Of a stretch of 64,000 nucleotides of DNA, positions 58,822 through 64,000 are shown piece by piece. The first letter of the stretch is position 1, and every line of letters starts with the position of its first letter. The stretch is from assembly GCA_022842465.1 (NCBI GenBank), contig JALHPN010000018.1, positions 1-64,000 of the forward strand, written 5' to 3'. This DNA is from Polyangiaceae bacterium (lineage in GTDB: Bacteria; Myxococcota_A; Polyangia; Polyangiales; Polyangiaceae). Below the pieces are notes generated by a model that saw only the letters and a program-made list of their open reading frames with translations, made no database searches and was not told the origin of the DNA. The position numbers and the translations under genes are program-made.

Positions 58822-60693
58822 ATGTTGATGCCCGGGGGGGACACCGACGTCGTCACGCGTGAGCGCGCTCAGCTCGCCGAGCAGCGCCTCCTACGCCTGA
58901 CCCTTCTCGCGCGCGACGTCGCGGCGGCCACGCGCTGCCGTGACGTCGCGCGGATCGCCGCGCGCGAGGCGTGCTTCGTCACCGGAGCGCGCGCGGCGAT
59001 CGTCCTCGCGGTCTCTCGCGACGGAGCACGCATGCACGTGGTCGCCGGCCACGGCATGTCGCCCGCAGCGCTCGAGGCGTGGGAGGGGATCCCGACCGAG
59101 CTCGATCATCCGCTCACGCGCGCATGTCGCTCGGCGAATGCGGAGTGGCTCGACGGGACGGAGGTGAGCACGACGCCGCCTCCGGGTGTCGCGCTCACGG
59201 AGGGCGGCGCTGGTGGGTCGGGCTTCGCCGCGCTCCCTCTCTGCGCCGAGCGACGCGCGGTCGGCGCCGTCGGGCTCGAGCTGGCCGGTCCGCGGCTGCC
59301 TTCGACGGCCGAGCGCGAGTTCCTCGGTACGCTCGTCGAGCTCTGCGCGCAGGCCTACGTGCGGGCTCTCCGGTACGACAGCGAGCGGAGCGAGCGCGTC
59401 GCGGCGGCGCGGCTCGGCGTCATGCTCGAAGCCGGTCAGGCCATCTCCCGGGCGACCGACGCGAGCGGCGTCATCGCGCGGCTCGGCGAGCTCGTCGTCC
59501 CGCGGTTCGCCGACTGGGCGGCGATCGATCTCGTCGGGCCGGACGGCTTCCTCCGCCTCGGCGCCGTGATCCACGGCGATCAGGGCAGGGTCGTCTGCGC
59601 GTACGAGGCCGACAGCGTGCGTCCGCTGCCGCCGGCCGCGGCGCCGAGCGTCGTGCGCGAGGTGATCCGGACGGGCGTCCCCGTCCTCCACGAGGACGTG
59701 CGCGCAGAGCTCGTGCGAGCCGCCGTGCGTGACGAGACGCATCTCGCTGCCGCGCGGGCCCAGGGCGTCCGCTCTGCGATGATCGTCCCGCTGTCCGCTC
59801 GCGACAGCGTCCTCGGCGCGGTGACGCTCGTATCGGCCCGTGAGGGGCTCCGCTACGACGAGATGGACCTCACGCTCGCGTGCAAGGTCGCGCAGCACGC
59901 GGCGCTCGCGCTCGACAATGCGCGGCTCATCGAGGCCGAGCGCGCGGCGCGGCTCGAAGCGCAGAGCGCGAACCGGATGAAGGACGCGTTCCTCGCCACG
60001 GTCTCGCACGAGCTCCGGACGCCGCTCCACGCGATCCTCGGATGGTCGACGCTCCTCCGCTCCGGCACCCTCGACGACAAGGCGCGCGAGCGCGCCATCG
60101 AGACGATCGAGCGGAACGCGCGGGCACAGGCGCGCCTCGTCGACGACGTCCTCGACGTGTCGCGCATCATCTCCGGGAAGCTGTCGCTCGAGCTCGGCAC
60201 GGTGGACCCCTCCGACGTGCTCGCGCAGTCCGTCGACGTCGTGTGGCCCGCGGCGCAGGCGAAGCGGGTGACGCTCGAAGTGCACGCGCCGCCCCGACTC
60301 GGCGCGCTCCGTGGTGACCGGACGCGTCTCGAGCAGGTCTTCTGGAACGTGCTGTCGAACGCGGTGAAGTTCACGCCTCCGAACGGGCGCGTGACGGTCG
60401 AGGCGCACGTCGAGGCGCACGACGACGGCGCCGAGCTCCTCGTGCGCGTGATCGACACAGGCAAGGGCATCGCGCCCGAGTTCCTCCCGCACGTGTTCGA
60501 GCCTTTCCACCAGGAGGACTCGTCCACGACGCGCGGGTACGGCGGCCTCGGGCTCGGCCTCTCGATCGCGCATCACCTCGTCCGCCTCCACGGCGGTGCG
60601 ATCCGCGCGTCGAGCGAAGGCGAAGGACGCGGAGCGGTGTTCGAGATCCGGCTCCCGTTGCTCGTCGAGGTCGCCGGGAAGGTCGCGAGCTGA
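58822..60693 (+). CDS. GAF-GAF sensor histidine kinase
   Basis: Soluble kinase of 623 residues. Two GAF domains lie at about 25-190 (AREACFVTGARAAIVLAVSR, FAALPLCAERRAVGAVGLEL) and 205-370 (ADWAAIDLVGPDGFLRLGAV, GVRSAMIVPLSARDSVLGAV). HisKA has ATVSHELRTPLHAILGWSTL with phospho-His396. The HATPase part has FWNVLSNAVKFTPPNG, DTGKGIAPEFL, and GYGGLGLGLSIAHHLV. The fold order is that of many hybrid-type kinases, but no receiver domain is attached. AAGG lies upstream of the ATG at 58822; the frame is open to 58660. No response regulator is adjacent. Confidence 0.93.
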   Translation: MLMPGGDTDVVTRERAQLAEQRLLRLTLLARDVAAATRCRDVARIAAREACFVTGARAAIVLAVSRDGARMHVVAGHGMSPAALEAWEGIPTELDHPLTRACRSANAEWLDGTEVSTTPPPGVALTEGGAGGSGFAALPLCAERRAVGAVGLELAGPRLPSTAEREFLGTLVELCAQAYVRALRYDSERSERVAAARLGVMLEAGQAISRATDASGVIARLGELVVPRFADWAAIDLVGPDGFLRLGAVIHGDQGRVVCAYEADSVRPLPPAAAPSVVREVIRTGVPVLHEDVRAELVRAAVRDETHLAAARAQGVRSAMIVPLSARDSVLGAVTLVSAREGLRYDEMDLTLACKVAQHAALALDNARLIEAERAARLEAQSANRMKDAFLATVSHELRTPLHAILGWSTLLRSGTLDDKARERAIETIERNARAQARLVDDVLDVSRIISGKLSLELGTVDPSDVLAQSVDVVWPAAQAKRVTLEVHAPPRLGALRGDRTRLEQVFWNVLSNAVKFTPPNGRVTVEAHVEAHDDGAELLVRVIDTGKGIAPEFLPHVFEPFHQEDSSTTRGYGGLGLGLSIAHHLVRLHGGAIRASSEGEGRGAVFEIRLPLLVEVAGKVAS

Positions 60694-60694
60694 G

Positions 60695-61066
60695 CTAGAG
60701 GTCCGTCTCGCCGCGCGCGCGAGCGCGCTCGATCTCCGCCTCGATGAAGAGCTCGTGGCTCGGGCGCTTGTGCTCCTCCGGCTCACCCAGGCTGCCGGAC
60801 GTGATGCCGATCGTCTCGTCGAGCTCGCGGTCGCGCGCGTCGTGGCGCCTGCCCTCCCGCTCCATCGCGATCCCTGTGACAGCGCCGACCGCTGTGCCGA
60901 TCACGCCGCCGGCGATGGCGCCGACGGGTCCGGCGATCGCGCCGGCGATGGCGCCCGAGACGGCGCCCGAGAGCGTGGCTGCGCCGGCGAATGCGTGCTC
61001 GTGCTCGTGCAGCCCTGCGGCTTCGAGGTCCGACGTCTCGGGCCGTGTCTGGATTGCGTGCGCCAT
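60695..61066 (-). CDS. glycine-zipper protein
   Basis: Protein of 123 residues. Residues 30-70 are a Gly/Ala zipper (SGAVSGAIAGAIAGPVGAIA, then GGVIGTAVGAVTG) that would insert in a membrane as tight helices, as in glycine-zipper outer-membrane or stress proteins. Flanking parts are charged: HEHEHAFAG before and a long acidic/basic helix (HELFIEAEIERARARGE) after. There is no signal peptide. It converges on the GAF kinase with one base between stops. The function is unknown. Confidence 0.65.
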   Translation of the reverse strand: MAHAIQTRPETSDLEAAGLHEHEHAFAGAATLSGAVSGAIAGAIAGPVGAIAGGVIGTAVGAVTGIAMEREGRRHDARDRELDETIGITSGSLGEPEEHKRPSHELFIEAEIERARARGETDL

Positions 61067-61137
61067 GCACACGCACGGAGCAAGGATCGCGCCTCCTCCG
61101 TGGAACGCCGCCGCGCGACGACGACGCGTGCTCGCGC

Positions 61138-62214
61138 TCAGCGGCGCGACATGAAGATGCGGAGGAGGAACATGAAGAGGTTCCGGAGCTGGACGATGAG
61201 CCCGAGCGCGTCGTCCACGGGGTCGTCCATGTCGCTGTTCCGGAAGATCCAGCTCGTCTGGTAGAGCAAGAATCCGATCGCGAGGAGCGCTCCGACGCTC
61301 GCGATCGCGAGCGAGAAGGGCTCGCTGTCGAAGACGAACGACAGGATGCACCCCGTCAGCACGACCCAGAAGCCCATGCTGAGGGTCGCCCAGAGGAAGG
61401 AGAAGTCCTTCCGTGTGACGAAGATGTAGCCCGTGATGCCGGCGAAGATCGCGAGCACCATCGCGAACGCATCCCGCACGGGCGCCGCCGACAGCGTGTG
61501 GCCCATGCCCGCCATCACCTGGGCGACGAACGCCATGGGCGCGAGCTCGATGCCCATGAGGGCGGAGACCGCGAAGAGCGCGAGGACGTTCACGACGCGC
61601 ACCTTCGAGACGAAGCTCGCGCCGAAGACGGACACGGCGAGCAGCGCGAAGGCGCCGTACTCGATCGCCGGGTTCTGGAGCATGATGGCGACGATGATCG
61701 GCACGGAGATCGTCGTGCCGTCGTCGAGGAGGAGGGGCTCGACACCGAGGAGCGGGCTCGTCACGAGCCAGCCGGCGGAGACGGCGAGGACCGCGCTGAC
61801 CGCGAGGAGACCGTAGACCTTGCGGAGGTACCTCACGCGCTGCGCGCCGAGCGAGTGGACGGCCTCCTGCACCTGGCTCACGACGCCGGGCGCGCCGCCG
61901 CCAGGGAACGAGCCGGGCGCGGGTTGGGCCGCGCCGTAGCCGGGAGCGAACCCGTGCGGTTGCCCGTATTGCACCTGCATGTGCTGGGGCGCTGGCGCCG
62001 CGCCGTAGCCGCCCATCCCGACACCGTACCCCGGCGGGGCCGCGCCGACGGGCGCGATGGACCCGCGCACGACCCTCACGTGCATCCCGCCTCCGGGCAA
62101 GGGCTGCGACTGCACGACGAGACCCTGCGGCTCGTACTGCGCACGGATCTGATCGAACGCCTGCTGATCGGAGGCCGGATGCCCCGTGCGAACCGTCGTC
62201 TCCCAGATGACCAT
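61138..62214 (-). CDS. BAX inhibitor-1/YccA family membrane protein
   Basis: Protein of 358 residues. The first 120 are soluble: a short domain (FDQIRAQYEPQGLVVQSQPL) and a Gly/Pro/Tyr/Gln-rich stretch. From residue 125 there are seven membrane helices (VYGLLAVSAVLAVSAGWLV, YGAFALLAVSVFGASFV, MVLAIFAGITGYIFVT, LWATLSMGFWVVLTGCILSF, IASVGALLAIGFLLYQTSWI). This is the BI-1/TMBIM layout; members leak Ca2+ or guard membrane proteases. The N-terminal extension is longer than in E. coli YccA. GGAGG lies upstream of the ATG. Confidence 0.86.
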   Translation of the reverse strand: MVIWETTVRTGHPASDQQAFDQIRAQYEPQGLVVQSQPLPGGGMHVRVVRGSIAPVGAAPPGYGVGMGGYGAAPAPQHMQVQYGQPHGFAPGYGAAQPAPGSFPGGGAPGVVSQVQEAVHSLGAQRVRYLRKVYGLLAVSAVLAVSAGWLVTSPLLGVEPLLLDDGTTISVPIIVAIMLQNPAIEYGAFALLAVSVFGASFVSKVRVVNVLALFAVSALMGIELAPMAFVAQVMAGMGHTLSAAPVRDAFAMVLAIFAGITGYIFVTRKDFSFLWATLSMGFWVVLTGCILSFVFDSEPFSLAIASVGALLAIGFLLYQTSWIFRNSDMDDPVDDALGLIVQLRNLFMFLLRIFMSRR

Positions 62215-62326
62215 CGTGCCTCCGTCGCCGCGAAAGGGGCGCGCAGCGACCGGAGCGTATCAGCTCATCGCGCGCCGGTGTGCGAGCCGGTCGCGGCGCG
62301 CACCTCGGCATACTCCGGAGCCGGGC

Positions 62327-62968
62327 TCACTTCCGCTTGCGGGCGGAGGGGGGGACGACGAAGCGAATCGCCATCAGCTCCTCGTCGAGCTTCAACGGCT
62401 TTCCGTCCGTCAAGGACAGCGTCCGGCCCGCGATGATGACGTCCCGTTCACGCAGCACGTCCTCCTTGACGTTCTTCGGATAGACGACCCAGACCGCGCC
62501 CGTGTCGTGGATCATCTCGCGCGCGGAGGCGACCTTCTCGAGATCGACCTTGGCCGAGACGGCGAGGAAGACGACGTCGAAGTCCTTGCCGCCGGCGCGC
62601 TTGGCGACCTTGGCGCCGGAGGAGTCGATCTCCTCCTTCAGGTCGGGGTCGAGCTTGCCGACGACGGCGACCTTCTTCGTCGCGTCGACGCCGAGCTTCG
62701 AAAGGAAGGCGCCGGGGCTCTTGATCTTCTGGGCCCAGAGGGACGCCTTCGGACCGAGCTCGAGGAGGAGAAGACCTCGAGACGTCTTGAGGTCGAGCCA
62801 TCCGGCGCTCTCTTCCACGGAGAAGATCTCCCCGAACGGGAGCTGGAGCGCGACGCCGAGCGTGCTCTTGAAATGGAGGGCGCCGCCTTCGAGCTGCGCC
62901 GTCCCCTCGAGGATGCGTCCGTCCATCCGGAGCGTCGTCTTGATCTCTTGTCCCACGGGCTTCCACAC
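62327..62968 (-). CDS. DUF3052-like protein
   Basis: Soluble protein of 213 residues. The N-terminal 90 form a beta-rich part (GRILEGTAQLEGGALHFKST, LGVALQLPFGEIFSVEES). The C-terminal 110 match the DUF3052 pattern: LGVDATKKVAVVGKLDPDLK, FDVVFLAVSAKVDLEKV and TGAVWVVYPKNVKEDVLRER. The function of that domain is not known. It starts with GTG (62968) preceded by GGAG. It is divergent from the PAS kinase gene, and the 47-bp gap holds promoter-like boxes on both strands. Confidence 0.75.
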   Translation of the reverse strand: MWKPVGQEIKTTLRMDGRILEGTAQLEGGALHFKSTLGVALQLPFGEIFSVEESAGWLDLKTSRGLLLLELGPKASLWAQKIKSPGAFLSKLGVDATKKVAVVGKLDPDLKEEIDSSGAKVAKRAGGKDFDVVFLAVSAKVDLEKVASAREMIHDTGAVWVVYPKNVKEDVLRERDVIIAGRTLSLTDGKPLKLDEELMAIRFVVPPSARKRK

Positions 62969-63001
62969 CTCCGACGTTCGCGCATCCTACCAGGTTCGCG
63001 C

Positions 63002-63007
63002 TACCAT
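63002..63007 (+). promoter_or_regulatory. putative leaderless -10 box TACCAT
   Basis: TACCAT lies eight bases before the ATG at 63016, the start of the PAS kinase gene, with no Shine-Dalgarno. Confidence 0.4.
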
Positions 63008-63015
63008 GCCCGATC

Positions 63016-64000
63016 ATGGGTGGGGTCACGGACGCCGCGGATGCGCCTCCAGGAGCGTCGGCGCTCCTGGAAGAGCGCCCGTGGCTCGAGGGGGCCCTCG
63101 CCGCGATGCGCGACGGCGTCATCATCTTCGACGACCGCGGACGCGTCGCCCACGCGAACCCCGCCGCGATCGCCTACGCCGCGCGGAGCTCGCTCAGCCG
63201 GGAGCCGGCCCGCTGGGCCGAGGAGCATGGCCTCTACCTACCGGACAAGCGGACCCCCTACCCTGCCGACGCGCTGCCCGTCTGGCGCGTTCTGCACGGC
63301 GAAACCGTCCGCGACGTCGAGATGTTCGTGCGGAACGCTCGCGTGCCCGCGGGCGCGTACGTCTTCGTCAGCGGCAGCCCGCTCACGGCGCCCGACGGGA
63401 AGATCCGCGGGGCGGTCCTCGTCTTCCGGGACGTCACGGAGCGCCACGCGCAGGAGCGGAAGCTCGCCGAGGGCGAGCAGCAGAAGAAGGCCATCCTCGA
63501 CAACATCCCCGACATCGCCTGGCTGAAGGACCTCGAGGGCCGATTCCTCGCCGTGAACCGGCCCCTCTTCGAGGCCGCAGGCATGGTGTCCGCGGACGAG
63601 GTCATCGGGCTCACGGACCATCAGCTCTGGCCGAAGGAGCTCGCCGACGGCTACCGCGCGGCCGATCTCGAGGTGGTCCGGACCGGACGCCCCATGCGGA
63701 TCGAGGAGCGCCTCGCCGACGTGAACGGCAAGCTCGTCTGGATCGAGACCGTGAAGGCGGCCGTCTTCTCACCGTCCGGCGAGGTCATCGGCACGACCGG
63801 CATCGCGCGCGACATCACGGAGCGTCGGAAGGCGGAGGAGGCCCTCCGGCAGATGAACGACGAGCTCGAGCGGCGCGTTCGGGAGCGCACCGCCGAGCTC
63901 GCCGAAGCCCAGGCCACCCTCGTCCGGAACGAGCGACTCGCCGTCCTGGGCCAGCTCGCCGGCGGCGTCGCTCACCAGATCCGGAACCCGCTCGCCGCGA
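63016..64000 (+). CDS. PAS-domain sensor histidine kinase (3' end beyond window)
   Basis: The window ends after 328 codons. A first PAS domain is at about 25-150 (MRDGVIIFDDRGRVAHANPA, GAVLVFRDVTERHAQE). A second PAS is at about 155-275 (ILDNIPDIAWLKDLEGRFLA, GTTGIARDITERRKAEE). A coiled helix leads to the start of HisKA (RLAVLGQLAGGVAHQIRNPL), with the phospho-His in AHQIRNPL. The ATPase domain lies past the end. No membrane helix is seen so far, so it is likely cytoplasmic, sensing through PAS. ATG at 63016 is preferred, eight bases after a TACCAT box. Confidence 0.9.
   Translation, partial: MGGVTDAADAPPGASALLEERPWLEGALAAMRDGVIIFDDRGRVAHANPAAIAYAARSSLSREPARWAEEHGLYLPDKRTPYPADALPVWRVLHGETVRDVEMFVRNARVPAGAYVFVSGSPLTAPDGKIRGAVLVFRDVTERHAQERKLAEGEQQKKAILDNIPDIAWLKDLEGRFLAVNRPLFEAAGMVSADEVIGLTDHQLWPKELADGYRAADLEVVRTGRPMRIEERLADVNGKLVWIETVKAAVFSPSGEVIGTTGIARDITERRKAEEALRQMNDELERRVRERTAELAEAQATLVRNERLAVLGQLAGGVAHQIRNPLAA

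Noticed and set aside
1-64000. CRISPR arrays, rRNA genes, insertion sequences
   Set aside because: No regularly spaced repeats, no rRNA motifs and no transposase-like protein with terminal repeats were found on either strand.

Overview
The window is very GC-rich and densely coded. It holds about 65 protein genes, one tRNA and one small integrated element. The gene content points to a myxobacterium (Myxococcota, probably Polyangiales). The reasons are Ser/Thr kinases with the HRDVSPQN catalytic-loop variant, PEGA-type domains, a MYXO-CTERM-like tail on a secreted peptidase, many lipoproteins beginning with a Q-C-x-x-D-x-D-C Cys motif, and two paralogues of the IgGFc-binding family. The assignment is by inference; no rRNA is present to confirm it.

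Layout. 1-9.7 kb: an unknown protein, an unusually ordered OtsB-OtsA trehalose fusion, a 3D-domain lipoprotein, a universal stress protein, a Ser/Thr kinase, an Lgt-like protein, a beta-barrel candidate and MsrA. 9.7-15.3 kb: a phosphodiesterase-type lipoprotein, an ABC-F ATPase, a CoA-pyrophosphatase Nudix protein, a small lipoprotein and a CoA-transferase. 15.3-21.3 kb: three paralogous Cys-rich lipoproteins, two of them in a tight operon with a PEGA Ser/Thr kinase and a TPR/PEGA protein, and one convergent to that operon. 21.5-25.4 kb: a lysozyme-like protein, a cupin, an EEP nuclease/phosphatase and a divergent LysR/NmrA pair. 25.8-27.9 kb: a 2.05-kb element integrated in tRNA-Leu(TAG), bounded by 53-bp direct repeats and carrying a decayed tyrosine integrase, a DUF4288 gene and a small gene. 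28-33.9 kb: a lipoprotein, a Gfo/Idh/MocA dehydrogenase translationally coupled to a nucleotide-sugar-type epimerase, an NHL lipoprotein and two coupled membrane proteins. 33.9-41.8 kb: a heavy-metal RND efflux operon (adaptor, pump, CNNM/CorC-like protein) divergent from an OmpR-type two-component system. 41.9-57 kb: mostly envelope lipoproteins, a LysR regulator, a trypsin-like protease, a DUF2254 protein, an intradiol-dioxygenase-like lipoprotein and a GAF histidine kinase. 57-64 kb: an M15 peptidase, a second lysozyme-like protein, a GAF-GAF histidine kinase, a BI-1 family protein, a DUF3052-like protein and the start of a PAS histidine kinase.

How it works together. The themes are envelope building and sensing (lipoproteins, peptidoglycan enzymes, kinases), stress and osmotic protection (trehalose, USP, MsrA) and metal efflux. 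Many first-in-operon genes have no Shine-Dalgarno sequence. Instead they carry a TANNNT box 6-8 nt before the start codon, which suggests widespread leaderless transcription and helps to decide several starts.

Most interesting items: the tRNA-Leu mini-element with its double-frameshifted integrase, the lipoprotein-kinase operon with three paralogues, the leaderless-promoter pattern, and the reversed OtsB-OtsA fusion.
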